A stretch of 43,066 nt of DNA from Gemmatimonas sp. GTDB lineage: Bacteria; Gemmatimonadota; Gemmatimonadetes; Gemmatimonadales; Gemmatimonadaceae. This document shows positions 8,887 to 17,800 of this stretch, piece by piece (position 1 is the first letter of the stretch; every line of letters begins with the position of its first letter). The notes under the pieces were generated by a model. The model was not told the origin of the DNA. It ran no database searches and saw nothing but the letters and a program-made list of their open reading frames with translations. The stretch spans positions 1 through 43,066 of the forward strand of contig JAJKIR010000061.1 of NCBI GenBank assembly GCA_021154325.1, in the 5' to 3' direction. Both the position numbers and the translations under genes were made by a program.

Positions 8887-9684
8887 ATGCGCAACGGTGA
8901 TTTTGCTGTCGAAGTGGTGCCACGCGGAAAGGGTGTTGGCCTTCGCGAGACTGGATCAGGACACGTCCTTGCCCGTCCGGGGCAGATCTACGCGCTCCGC
9001 ATTCGCAACTTCGGCCCGCTCCGCTGTGTCGCCGAGGTGACGATCGATGGGCAGAACGTGACGGCCGGCGGGCTCGTGATCGAGCCGTGGTGCACCGAGG
9101 AGCTGGAACGTCCCATCACGCCTGACGAAGATGGACGCTTCACCGTCGTTGCTGAGGGCGATGAGCGCGTGTTCGGAGCTGACGGTGGGCGCGAGAACCC
9201 CGACCTCGGTCTGATCGAGGTGCATTTCCGGCGTGAGCTGCCAGGAGGGCCGGAACGCGCCCGCCCACTCCCGCCTACCCTCATGGATACGCTCGACCGC
9301 GGACCGCGGCTCCCACTCGGAGCACCGCCGTCGCGGCTCCGGCCCGAGGTCTTTCCGATCTGGAACGTCTCCGCGAGTGCCCGCATGCCTAACGGGAGAG
9401 GCGGTCGTCTCCCCCTCGGCTTCATCGACCCGTCGTTGGATTCCCCCGTCGAGCCCGAGCCACTGCTGGATGCGGAGATCCTCGACGACGCCGAGCGTGC
9501 CGCGGGCACCGGCCTCACGGGTCACTCCGAGCAGCGCTTCACGCCGACGCAACTCGGGCCGCTCGAGAGCGAGGCGACGCTGATCCAGCTGCGTCTCGTG
9601 ATCGCGAGCGTCGAGACGATCCAGGCGACTCCCTCGCCCGCTGACGAGCAGTCCTCGCCGGCGCGTCCGGCCGCTCGGCCGTAG
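8887..9684 (+). CDS. Unknown protein with N-terminal beta-rich domain, first gene of ClpP-containing set
   Basis: The 265-residue frame is opened at the ATG at 8887, just behind the promoter, rather than at the upstream start at 8776. Residues about 1-115 are strand-rich (QIYALRIRNFGPLRCVAEVTID, then GGLVIEPWCTEELERPI), reading like a compact beta-sandwich whose surface resembles general stress or appendage domains; I cannot assign a family. The rest is Pro/Arg-rich and probably flexible, with a helical QLRLVIASVETIQ segment near 225-240. No signal peptide is seen, so it is probably cytoplasmic. The next gene starts 6 bases after its stop. Confidence 0.7.
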   Translation: MRNGDFAVEVVPRGKGVGLRETGSGHVLARPGQIYALRIRNFGPLRCVAEVTIDGQNVTAGGLVIEPWCTEELERPITPDEDGRFTVVAEGDERVFGADGGRENPDLGLIEVHFRRELPGGPERARPLPPTLMDTLDRGPRLPLGAPPSRLRPEVFPIWNVSASARMPNGRGGRLPLGFIDPSLDSPVEPEPLLDAEILDDAERAAGTGLTGHSEQRFTPTQLGPLESEATLIQLRLVIASVETIQATPSPADEQSSPARPAARP

Positions 9685-9690
9685 CCCCGC

Positions 9691-10449
9691 ATGTCCGCCG
9701 ATCAGCGACCGCCGATACGAGCGTCTCGGCGCGCGGGCGTCCGGCGCGCGGAACCGGCGGCGCCGGCCCGGAGCGCGGCCCGTGCCGACGCAGTGCGCGA
9801 GATCGAGCACGAGCTCGGGGCGTGGCGCGCACGCGCCGTCCCCGATCCGTCCATGCCTCTCGAGGCGGACGACGTCGCACGTCTCGTCGGCGACTGCCTA
9901 ACGGCGCTCGCGCTCGACGAGGCTGCATCGTCGAGCTTCACCATCAACACGGTACACTTCTACCGCCGCAAGGAGATTCTCGACGCGCCCGAAGGGCGCA
10001 CGTCGGCGGCGCGCTATACGGTGCGTCATCTCTGGCAGGCGGTGGGCGCCCGGCTCGCGGGCCAGCTCGGGCTGTTGACACTCGCCGAGGCGCGCGTCGC
10101 AATGAGCGGTCGCGCCGAGCGCGTGCTCCTCGCCTTCGTTGCCGAGCGCGTGCTCGACGCGAGAGCGCGACAGGTGGCGCGCCGCGGCGCGTCGCCGGTG
10201 GTGATGGCGCGGCCACTCGCTCCCGCGACGAGCGCGAGCAGCATAACGACTCCAAGGCCCCTCGGCGCGCCCTCCAGTCCGAACACGCCCGCGGTCACTC
10301 AGGCGGCAATGATCGCCCTGCCCGGTGGTGCGTGGTGCGTTGTGCCCGCGGCACACCCAGCGCATCGATCCGAGGCGGCCGCGCGTGCGCTGGGTCGCGC
10401 GCTCGCCGACGCGCTCACGGCCGCCACCGCGGCTGCCCTGGATTCGTAG
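9691..10449 (+). CDS. MerR-like helix-turn-helix regulator
   Basis: This 252-residue protein has a MerR-type winged helix core at about 84-136: TINTVHFYRRKEILDAPEG aligns with the usual TlRyYerkGLl segment, and ARYTVRHLWQAVGARLAGQLG with the wing and following helix. The flanks are Ala/Arg-rich and low in complexity. A C-terminal domain (about 205-252; LPGGAWCVVPAAHPAHRSEAA) may sense a ligand or partner. It is placed between the unknown beta-rich protein (6-base gap) and ClpP (54-base gap). The likely role is transcriptional control of this set. The core is shorter than in standard MerR proteins, so family membership is moderately sure. Confidence 0.68.
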   Translation: MSADQRPPIRASRRAGVRRAEPAAPARSAARADAVREIEHELGAWRARAVPDPSMPLEADDVARLVGDCLTALALDEAASSSFTINTVHFYRRKEILDAPEGRTSAARYTVRHLWQAVGARLAGQLGLLTLAEARVAMSGRAERVLLAFVAERVLDARARQVARRGASPVVMARPLAPATSASSITTPRPLGAPSSPNTPAVTQAAMIALPGGAWCVVPAAHPAHRSEAAARALGRALADALTAATAAALDS

Positions 10450-10503
10450 TCCGATCGCGCGCCAGATCCCGACTTTGACCCGACCGTTCACGAGAGACAA
10501 CTC

Positions 10504-11136
10504 ATGACGACCCTGCACGTACCCTACATCATCGAGCGCTCCAATCGCGGCGAGCGGACGTACGACATCTATTCACGTCTGCTCATGGACCGGATCATCT
10601 TCCTCGGCACCCAGATCAACGACGACGTCGCGAACATCATCATCGCGCAGCTGCTCTTTCTGGAGGCGGACGCGCCGGGAAAGGACATCCAGCTCTACAT
10701 CAACTCGCCGGGCGGCGACGTGTCGTCGGGGCTCGCGATCTATGACACGATGCAGCACCTCACCTCGCCCGTCGCGACGATCTGCATGGGCATGGCCGCG
10801 AGCATGGGCTGCTTCCTCCTAGCGACTGGCCGCAAGGGGAAGCGCAGCGCCCTGCCGCACGCGCGGATCATGATGCATCAGCCCTCGGGCGGCGCGGCGA
10901 GGGGCACGGCATCGGACATCGAGATCGCGGCGAAGGAGATTCTCTACATGCGCGGGAAGATGTTCGAGCTGCTCGGAAAGCACACCGGTCAGCCGCTGGA
11001 ACGCATCGAGCGCGAGTTCGATCGCGATTACTACATGTCGGCCGAAGATGCGCGTCGCTACGGCATCATCGACACCGTCGTCGAGCCGACGAGCACCGTG
11101 CTCGCGGCTGCGAGCGCGATCGAGAAGAGCGCCTAG
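10504..11136 (+). CDS. clpP: ATP-dependent Clp protease proteolytic subunit
   Basis: ClpP forms a 14-subunit chamber that degrades proteins fed by an AAA+ unfoldase. The 210-residue length is typical. The catalytic triad is complete: S100 in GMAASMG, H125 in MMHQP and D175 in [26 protein letters not shown] is also canonical. The usual neighbours of the housekeeping gene, trigger factor and clpX, are absent; instead it follows the MerR-like regulator by 54 bases. It may be a second, special-purpose ClpP. Its TAG stop lies in a CTAG shared with the convergent gene's stop. Confidence 0.95.
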   Translation: MTTLHVPYIIERSNRGERTYDIYSRLLMDRIIFLGTQINDDVANIIIAQLLFLEADAPGKDIQLYINSPGGDVSSGLAIYDTMQHLTSPVATICMGMAASMGCFLLATGRKGKRSALPHARIMMHQPSGGAARGTASDIEIAAKEILYMRGKMFELLGKHTGQPLERIEREFDRDYYMSAEDARRYGIIDTVVEPTSTVLAAASAIEKSA

Positions 11137-11462
11137 AGGCGCGCGGCTCGCATCTCCCGCGCCGTCTCCGAGCGCGCCCGCAGCCAGAGCACCCAGAGCA
11201 CGAGCGGAGGAATCGCGACCCAGAGCGCGGCCGTGAGAAAGTGAACGGAGCCGGTCCAGGTGACCTGTCCCATCTCCTTCACCGTGAAGCTCAGGACGGT
11301 GTTGGAGAAGCTCGCATTGATCTCACCGTGGTTCCCGTCGGCGCGCGTTGCGCGGAGAATGGCCGGTAAGGCTGGGCCGAGTGTCGCCGCCAGAAGAACG
11401 ACCCAGTACGCGGTCCAGGCGAGGAGCAGCTGATAGGGACGCCAGCGAGACAGGAAGCTCAT
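11133..11462 (-). CDS. Small two-helix membrane protein
   Basis: The 109-residue protein starts at the ATG at 11462; the longer reading frame upstream only shadows the PadR gene in another frame. It has two transmembrane segments, about residues 11-34 and 75-97, joined by a polar loop ([20 protein letters not shown]) that probably faces the periplasm. I do not recognise the family. It lies 77 bases downstream of a PadR repressor on the same strand, and PadR genes are often co-transcribed with the membrane protein they control, so the pair is probably one unit. Confidence 0.65.
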   Translation of the reverse strand: MSFLSRWRPYQLLLAWTAYWVVLLAATLGPALPAILRATRADGNHGEINASFSNTVLSFTVKEMGQVTWTGSVHFLTAALWVAIPPLVLWVLWLRARSETAREMRAARL

Positions 11463-11539
11463 GGTGACAGCGCGCCGAGGTGATCGATCGATGCCTTTCT
11501 CGTCTGATACGCCGCGGACCACGCGGTGTTTCCGCGACC

Positions 11540-11872
11540 TCAGCCCGTTCCCAGAATCTCCGACAGCGCACCGGCGAATCGACGCCAGCTGTCGCGCTCC
11601 TCGGTGAGCTGAGTGCGGCCGGCGGCGGTGAGCGAATACACCTTCGCCTTGCGGCCGGCGGTCGTTTCGGCCCATTCGGAGCGCACGAGGCCGCGGCCTT
11701 CGAGCCGATACAGCGCGGGATAGAGCGAGCCGGCGTTGACGTTGAGAACGTCCTTGGAGATGGCCTGAATGCGCAGCATCAGGTCGTAGCCGTTCGTCGG
11801 CTCCGCCCGCAGCAATTGCAGCACGATCAGGTCGAGCGTACCCTGAAGCAACGTCGTCTTCGAGCGAGGCAT
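11540..11872 (-). CDS. PadR-family transcriptional repressor
   Basis: The 110-residue protein is a single PadR winged helix: LLQGTLDLIVLQLL (helix 1), YDLMLRIQ, then NVNAGSLYPALYRLEGRGLV (recognition helix and wing), AGRKAKVYSLTAAGRTQL, and a C-terminal dimerisation helix. These regulators bind dyads over promoters and often control a membrane protein or transporter next to them. Here the downstream partner is the small membrane protein ending at 11133 rather than an ADOP permease. A dyad lies 37-61 bases upstream of the start. Confidence 0.92.
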   Translation of the reverse strand: MPRSKTTLLQGTLDLIVLQLLRAEPTNGYDLMLRIQAISKDVLNVNAGSLYPALYRLEGRGLVRSEWAETTAGRKAKVYSLTAAGRTQLTEERDSWRRFAGALSEILGTG

Positions 11873-11908
11873 GGCTGCCCACTAGCTGGTCGAGTGGAGG
11901 ATGTTGCT

Positions 11909-11933
11909 CTACCACTAGACTGTCAAGTGATAG
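11909..11933 (-). promoter_or_regulatory. Candidate PadR operator over a -35 box
   Basis: On the minus strand, CTATCACT (11933-11926) and AGTGGTAG (11916-11909) form a dyad matching at 7 of 8 positions with a 9-base spacer. The spacer region contains TTGACA (11926-11921), a perfect -35 element. No good -10 box follows at the ideal distance, so the promoter assignment is tentative, but the dyad position fits autoregulation. Confidence 0.5.
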
Positions 11934-11992
11934 GCTCCGCGGCAGCCGCCGCTGCTCGACACCCGCCACTCGTTGCTACCGAGGCCAGATCC

Positions 11993-12460
11993 GTGATCGC
12001 TCGCTCCGTCATTCTCGCCGCCCTGCTCGCCATCGGGGCCGTCCCCGTCCATGCACAGGATTCGGAACGGAGCGCCGTGCTGGCGACCGTTCAGAAGGTG
12101 TTCGACGCCATGCGGACGCGTGACACGGCGCTGCTCCGTCAGGCGTTCGACACGTCGGCACGGCTGGCTGGTGTCGCGACGCGCGGCACACCAACGGTAC
12201 GCCTAACGGCTCCGTCGGCGTTCGGCGCCGCGATCGCGTCCGCACCGGCCGGCGACGTCTGGAACGAGCGGATCTGGGAGCCGGAGGTCCGCATCGACGG
12301 CGATGTTGCGCAGGTGTGGGCTTACTACACGTTCCACCTCAACAAGACGTTCAGTCACTGCGGTGTCGACGCGTTCATGCTGCTGAAGGTCGGGACGGAG
12401 TGGAAGATCACCCAGCTCGCCGACTCGCGCCGGAAGACGGGCTGCACGCACACGGAGTAG
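11993..12460 (+). CDS. Secreted NTF2-like (SnoaL/DUF4440-type) protein
   Basis: Starting at the GTG at 11993, the 155-residue product has a signal peptide (about 1-21, cleavage after VPVHA) and one NTF2-like fold. The fold begins with a helix (VLATVQKVFDAMRTRDTALLRQAF) and has strands such as PEVRIDGDVAQVWAYYTFHLN and DAFMLLKVGTEWKITQLADSR. This cone-shaped fold serves as either a small-molecule enzyme or a binding protein; no catalytic residues stand out. The reading frame extends far upstream through the PadR gene on the other strand, which is a shadow. Confidence 0.75.
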   Translation: MIARSVILAALLAIGAVPVHAQDSERSAVLATVQKVFDAMRTRDTALLRQAFDTSARLAGVATRGTPTVRLTAPSAFGAAIASAPAGDVWNERIWEPEVRIDGDVAQVWAYYTFHLNKTFSHCGVDAFMLLKVGTEWKITQLADSRRKTGCTHTE

Positions 12461-12462
12461 AG

Positions 12463-12519
12463 CGCGGGATGCGGGGCGCGGGACGCGGGACGAGGGATGC
12501 GGGACGCGGGACGCGGGAT
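12463..12519. repeat. GCGGGA word repeat, left copy
   Basis: About eight degenerate units of GCGGGAYG lie directly after the NTF2-like gene. The same words in inverted orientation (CCCCGCGTCCCGC) occur at 13053-13075, on the far side of the four-helix-bundle gene. The same family recurs at 8637-8699 and 41015-41076. Confidence 0.75.
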
Positions 12520-12552
12520 CTGGATGTGAGGCCCGGGCGCGGCGGGGCGCAG

Positions 12553-12966
12553 TCAGCGTTCGCCCCGGCGACGTGCCAGGAGTGATCCGCGGGCGGCTCG
12601 GCGAGGTTGGGCAGTGAGTGTCTGCCGGAGCCGCCAGAGCTTGCGACTCACATGATCAGCGAGTTCCAGCGGATGCTGGAGTTGCGCGTCTGTCAGATGG
12701 TGCCGCTGGTGAGCGAAGAGAAGGTGCGTCTCGAGTTCCTGGACCGAGCCGCGCGATGTGGAAATGAAGCTCAGGAAATCACCGGTGTGCTCGCGTCCTC
12801 GGCCTTCAGCGATATTGGCCGGTATTGACAGCGCAGCTCTTCGAACCTGCGGCAGTAGCACGAACCGCTCGATCGAAGGAAAGAGGTTTGTGCAGTCGTA
12901 CGCGGCATGGGCGAGCTGCATCGCCAGTTGCCACACCTCGAGGTCGCGATACGAGTTGATAGTCAT
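12553..12966 (-). CDS. Four-helix-bundle protein (S23/IVP family)
   Basis: The 137-residue protein matches the four-helix-bundle family first seen in 23S rRNA intervening sequences: YRDLEVWQLAMQLAHAAYDC at the start, then LPQVRRAALSIPANIAEGRGR and an ELETHLLFAHQ helix. The family forms pentamers; its role is unclear, and one relative (Avd) works with diversity-generating reverse transcriptases, none of which is present here. A ribosome site (AAAGGAG) sits before the ATG at 12966. The C-terminal 20 residues are Arg-rich. The gene lies between inverted GCGGGA repeats. Confidence 0.9.
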   Translation of the reverse strand: MTINSYRDLEVWQLAMQLAHAAYDCTNLFPSIERFVLLPQVRRAALSIPANIAEGRGREHTGDFLSFISTSRGSVQELETHLLFAHQRHHLTDAQLQHPLELADHVSRKLWRLRQTLTAQPRRAARGSLLARRRGER

Positions 12967-13052
12967 CGTGGGGCTCCTTTGAGTGGAGGAAACCTAACGA
13001 TGAGCAGTGCCGCATCCTGAATCCTGGCATTTCAGCGGCAATCGTTTTATAT

Positions 13053-13075
13053 CGCCCCGCGTCCCGCAACCCGCT
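13053..13075. repeat. GCGGGA word repeat, right inverted copy
   Basis: CCCCGCGTCCCGC is the complement of the words at 12463-12519. The last base overlaps the stop codon of the MFS gene (13074-13076), so the element abuts coding sequence exactly. Confidence 0.65.
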
Positions 13076-14699
13076 AATGCATCTCCGCTGGCGCCGCGCG
13101 ACCTCGCGGCTTGCGAATCACCAGGATCGCCGGCGCGGTGATGACGAAGCTCTTCAGGATGAGCATCCACGTATCATTGTAGCTCAGCATCAGCGCCTGC
13201 GCCGTGAGCGCCTGATCGATCGACGCGTACGCGGCCGCCTGAGCCTTCGCGAAGGAGAAGCCAAGCGCGATGAAATGCTGGAGCGCGCCCTGCAGACGCT
13301 CGGCGAATGCCGGATTCGAAGCGTAGGTGTTGGCGACGAGATCGGCACGGTGCAGCGCGGTGCGACTCTGTAGATACGTCGAGATGATCGCGATGCCGAA
13401 TGAGCCGCCGAGCTGTCGCGCGAGATTGATCAGTCCAGACGCCTCCTGCGCCTCACTCGGCTTCAGATTCGCGTACGCGACGTTGTTGATCGGCGTGAAG
13501 AGGAAGCCGAGTGCTACGCCGCGAATGATCAACGGATAGCGCGCGTCCGCTTCGCCGGCCACCGTCGTCAGGTGGCCGAGCTTCCACATCGAGAACACGA
13601 AGATTGCGATGCCGAGATAGATCAGCGCTCGCGCGTCCACGAGCGGACGCGCACCATTGAGCAGTCGACCACAGAGAATGGCTGTGCACGCCGTCGCGAT
13701 GCCGCCCGGCATCAGCGTGAGACCGGTCTCGGTGGGCGTGAAGTGCAGCAGGTTCTGCGTGAAGAGCGGGAAGAGAAAGACGCCGCCATAGAGGCCGAAG
13801 CCGAGCGTCACGAAGAGAAAGATCGAGCCGGCGAGATCGCGATTCTTGAGGACGCGAAAGTTCACCACGGGGTGCTCGTTTCGCTTCGACAGCTCCCACC
13901 AGATCATCGTCGCGAGTGAGATCGCCGCGACGAGACTCAGGCGGACGATGAGTGCATCGTTGAACCAATCCTTCTCGCGCCCCTCCTCGAGCACGTATTG
14001 CAATGACGCGAGGCCGACTGTGAGGAGGCCGATGCCAAGCCAATCCACGGGACCGGAGCGCCGCTTCGCGTTCGGCGAGTCATGCAGGAAGCTGGTCACG
14101 AGAAAGACCGCCACGATGCCAATGGGGATGTTGATGTAAAAGCACCATCCCCAGTGGTAGTTGTCGGTGATCCACCCGCCCAATGTCGGCCCAAGCGTAG
14201 GTGCGACGATGATTCCCATCATGAAGATCGCCTGCACCATTCCCTGCTGTTCGCGGGGGAAGATCTGACGCAGCGTCGCCTGCGCCGTGGAGAGCAGCGC
14301 CGCGCCGCCGGCACCTTGCACAATGCGCCAGAGCACGAGCTCGCCCAGGCTGTTCGACGTCCCGCACAGGAACGAAGCGACGACGAAGAGCACGATCGAA
14401 AAAGCGAGGTAGTTCTTTCGCCCGAATGTCGCGGTGAAAAAGGCGGTCATCGGCAGCACGACGACATTCGACAGGATGTAGCCGGTGCTGACCCACGCGA
14501 TCTCCTGGATCGTCGCGCCGAGGTTTCCCGCCATCTGCGGGAGGGCGACGTTGATGATCGTGGTGTCGAGCACCTCCATGATCGCGGCCGTGATGAGACC
14601 GAGGAGGATGAGCCAGCGATACTCCTCGACCTCAGACTCGGCCTCTACAGCACGCGGCGCTGGGGCGACCGCTGTATCTCGAATCGCGGGACTGGACAC
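13074..14699 (-). CDS. DHA2-family (EmrB/QacA-like) MFS multidrug exporter
   Basis: A 14-helix proton-driven exporter of the inner membrane. Signatures include VLDTTIINVALPQMAGNLGAT in helix 1, the motif C-like GIIVAPTLGPTLGGWITDNY and the WGWCFYINIPIG segment typical of EmrB. Such proteins expel drugs and other amphiphiles, often with an EmrA and an outer-membrane partner, neither of which is adjacent. The frame runs up to 14975 without a stop. I chose the GTG at 14699, which leaves a short cytoplasmic N-terminus (about 541 residues, usual for the family). ATG at 14813 is a real alternative, and neither has a clear ribosome site. Confidence 0.9.
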   Translation of the reverse strand: MSSPAIRDTAVAPAPRAVEAESEVEEYRWLILLGLITAAIMEVLDTTIINVALPQMAGNLGATIQEIAWVSTGYILSNVVVLPMTAFFTATFGRKNYLAFSIVLFVVASFLCGTSNSLGELVLWRIVQGAGGAALLSTAQATLRQIFPREQQGMVQAIFMMGIIVAPTLGPTLGGWITDNYHWGWCFYINIPIGIVAVFLVTSFLHDSPNAKRRSGPVDWLGIGLLTVGLASLQYVLEEGREKDWFNDALIVRLSLVAAISLATMIWWELSKRNEHPVVNFRVLKNRDLAGSIFLFVTLGFGLYGGVFLFPLFTQNLLHFTPTETGLTLMPGGIATACTAILCGRLLNGARPLVDARALIYLGIAIFVFSMWKLGHLTTVAGEADARYPLIIRGVALGFLFTPINNVAYANLKPSEAQEASGLINLARQLGGSFGIAIISTYLQSRTALHRADLVANTYASNPAFAERLQGALQHFIALGFSFAKAQAAAYASIDQALTAQALMLSYNDTWMLILKSFVITAPAILVIRKPRGRAAPAEMH

Positions 14700-14831
14700 G
14701 GTTGCGGAAAACTGGTCTACGCAGAGGGAACGTAGCGGCAAGGGCAAGAAGCCTGCGCGCGTCGATCGCCAGTGGCCGACGCCGGTGAGGAATGCCATGA
14801 TGATGGCGCTCATCCTCGCCCCGAGACTCTC

Positions 14832-17800
14832 ATGCGCATCGCCGTCGCCGTCCTTGCTGTCGTTGCCACTCCTTTCATCACTGCGATAGCCCAACCACTG
14901 CGGCCGACGCAGCCACCCGCCGTGCCTGCGCAGCGTGTCGAGTCTGCATGGCCGGGCTCGGCGAGCTGGAGGCACATCGGGCCCGCGTCATTCGGCGGAC
15001 GCATCGACGACATCGAGGCTGTGCCGGACAATCCGAGCATCGTCTTCGTCGGGACCGCGTCGGGTGGAATCTTCCGAAGCCGGAACAATGGTGTCACCTG
15101 GGACCCGGTTTTCGACGCGTACGGAACGGCGCTCTCCATTGGCGACATCGCCATCGCGCCGAGCGATCCGAACGTCGTGTGGGCGGGAACGGGCGAGCCG
15201 AACAGTCGGCAGAGCTCGACCTGGGGCGACGGCGTGTACCGATCGCTGGACGGCGGCACGACGTGGAAGCACATGGGGCTTCGCGAGACGCAGACGATCG
15301 GCCGCATCGTTATCGATCCGCGCGATCCGAACGTCGTCTTCGTCGCGGCCGCGGGTCACTTGTGGGGGTCTAACGAGCAGCGTGGTCTCTATCGGACGAA
15401 GGACGCTGGCAAGAGCTGGCAGAAGGTGCTCGGCGTCGACGAGAACACGGGCGTCATCGACGTCGCGATCGACCGCGATGGGAGAACCCTCTTCGCCGCG
15501 ACCTATCAGCGGCGCCGCCGCGCGTGGGGGTTCGCGGGCGGCGGCCCGGGGAGCGCGCTCTGGCGCTCACTCGACGGCGGCGACAGTTGGGAGCGCCTAA
15601 CGAGTGGGCTGCCGGCGGGAAACACGGGCCGCATCGGCATCGACATCTCGCGCAGCGATCCGAACGTCGTCTTCGCCGTAATTGAGAACAAGAGTGGCGG
15701 CGTCTTCCGCTCGGCCGATCGCGGCGCGACGTGGACGCGGCAGAACCCGATCGACCCGCGCCCGAGCTACTACAGCCAGATACGCGTCGACCCGCAGCAT
15801 CCGGATCGCGTCTGGCTGCTCGGCACACCGCTCTTCGTATCGGTGGATGGCGGCAAGACGTTCAGCAGCGATTCGACGTACGAGCGGATCCATGTCGATC
15901 ATCATGCTCTCTGGATCGATCCGCGGCATCCCGACCACATGATGCTCGGCAACGACGGCGGTCTGTACTTCACCTACGACGGCGCGCGCCACTGGGACTT
16001 CGTCGACAACCTGCCCATCGGTCAGTTCTACGACATCGCCATCGACGGGCGCGATCCGTACTGGATTTATGGCGGCGCGCAGGACAACGGGACGTGGGGC
16101 GTACCGAGCCGGACGTACGCCAAGGTCGGGATCACGAACATGGACGTGGTGAACATCGCGTATGGTGACGGCTTCCAGGCCGCCGTCGATCCGCGCGATC
16201 CGCGGCTGATCTACGCGAACTCGCAGAGCGGCCGCGCCTACGTCGTCGATCTGGAGACCCGCGAGGAGAAGGGGATCACGCCCGTCCCCGCCGATCGAAA
16301 GGAGAAGTATCGCTTCAACTGGAACACCGCGATTCTCCTCTCGCCTAACGATCCGAATACGTACTACGTCGGCGGCAACAAGCTCTTCAAGACGAGCGAT
16401 CGTGGCTCGACATGGAAAGAGGTGAGCCCCGATCTCACCAGGAATCAGGACTGGAAGAAGCTCCCGTTAGGCGGCGGCTTCCCGGACCGGGAAGCCATGA
16501 CACCGTCGCGCGACGACGGCGTCAGCGACTACGGAACGATCACGACGATCACGGAGTCGCCCAGGACCGCCGGCACGCTCTACGTGGGCACCGACGACGG
16601 CAATGTGCAGATGACGAGCGATGGCGGCGCGCACTGGACCGACCTCACGCCGCGCTTCCGCCTTGCCGGCGCGCGATGGGTGAGCAAGGTGCTCGCGTCG
16701 CGCCATCAGCCACGCACGGCGTACGTCGCGTTCGACGGCCACAACGATGACGACATGAAGCCGTATGTCTTCAGGACAGTCGACGGCGGCGCAACGTGGG
16801 TGTCGATCGCGGGCGACCTCCCGGATGGAATCGTCGTCAAGACGCTGGCGGAGGATCCGCGCAATCCCAACCTGCTCTTCGCGGGAACGGAGTTCGGCCT
16901 CTACTGGACGTACGATGGTGGCCGCCACTGGTCGATCGCGAGCGGGAACATGCCGCGCGTCATCGTCGATCGCGTGATCGTGAATGAACGCAACAACGAC
17001 CTCGTGCTCGGTACTCACGGCCGCAGCATCATCGTCCTCGATGACATCGCTCCGCTCGAGGCGGGAGATCCCGTGGTGGCGAGTGAGGACGTTCAGCTCT
17101 TCCCGATCCGCCCCGCGACCGAGATCTACGAGTGGCGGATGCTTCCATTTCCAGGCTCGGCGAAGTTCGCGGCGCCAAATCCACCGACGGGAGCGCTCAT
17201 TTCGTATTCGCTCAAGAGCGAGGGAACGGTCACCATGGCCGGCGCGCCCGCGCTCGGGGCGAACGCGCCGCGTAGCGCGCGCACGGACAGCGTTGCGTCC
17301 GTGAAGATCCAGGTCCTCGCGGCCGACGGCTCGCTGGTCCAGGAAATCGCCGCCTCCGGGACGCCTGGTGTGCATCGCGTTGTCTGGGACCTCAGGCATC
17401 AGTTCAAGGTGCCGCCTCCGCCTGACGAGGAGGGCTGGTTCGGCACGTTGCGCGCGCCGTACGTGCTGCCGGGCGAGTACACCGTGAAGCTCGTCGCACG
17501 TGGACGCGAGGCGACACAGAAGGTGCAGGTGCGCGCCGATCCGCGGGTGGTCGCGACGCCCGAGGCACTACGCGCGCGCATCGATGCCGGCATGAAGATC
17601 GGGGAGCTGCACCGCGCCTTCGTCGACGCGTCCCAAGCGTTCGAGCGCGCCGACGCCGAGCTCGGTCGCCTTCGCTCCGCGATGAAGGAGAGCCGAAACA
17701 CGTCGGCTGCCGCCGACAGCGCCCTTCGTGACCTCGGCGTCCGCGTCGATTCGCTGCGCCCTCGCTTTCGCCCACAGGGATTCGGCAGCCCGATGGGCCG

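Noticed and set aside
10504..11136. Loss of the ClpP catalytic Asp (IEREF in place of IERDT)
   Set aside because: The catalytic Asp is the later one, in FDRD, which is present; the change at the first position is a common variation.
11133..11969. A single 278-residue minus-strand protein
   Set aside because: Its first 169 residues are an Arg-rich shadow of the PadR gene; only the part from 11462 has membrane-protein character.
12553..12966. Four-helix-bundle gene as the Avd of a diversity-generating retroelement
   Set aside because: No reverse transcriptase, template repeat or variable repeat was seen in the window.
14700..14975. Long N-terminal extension of the MFS exporter
   Set aside because: The region is Arg-rich and overlaps the start of the divergent VPS10 gene, and DHA2 proteins normally start close to the first helix.
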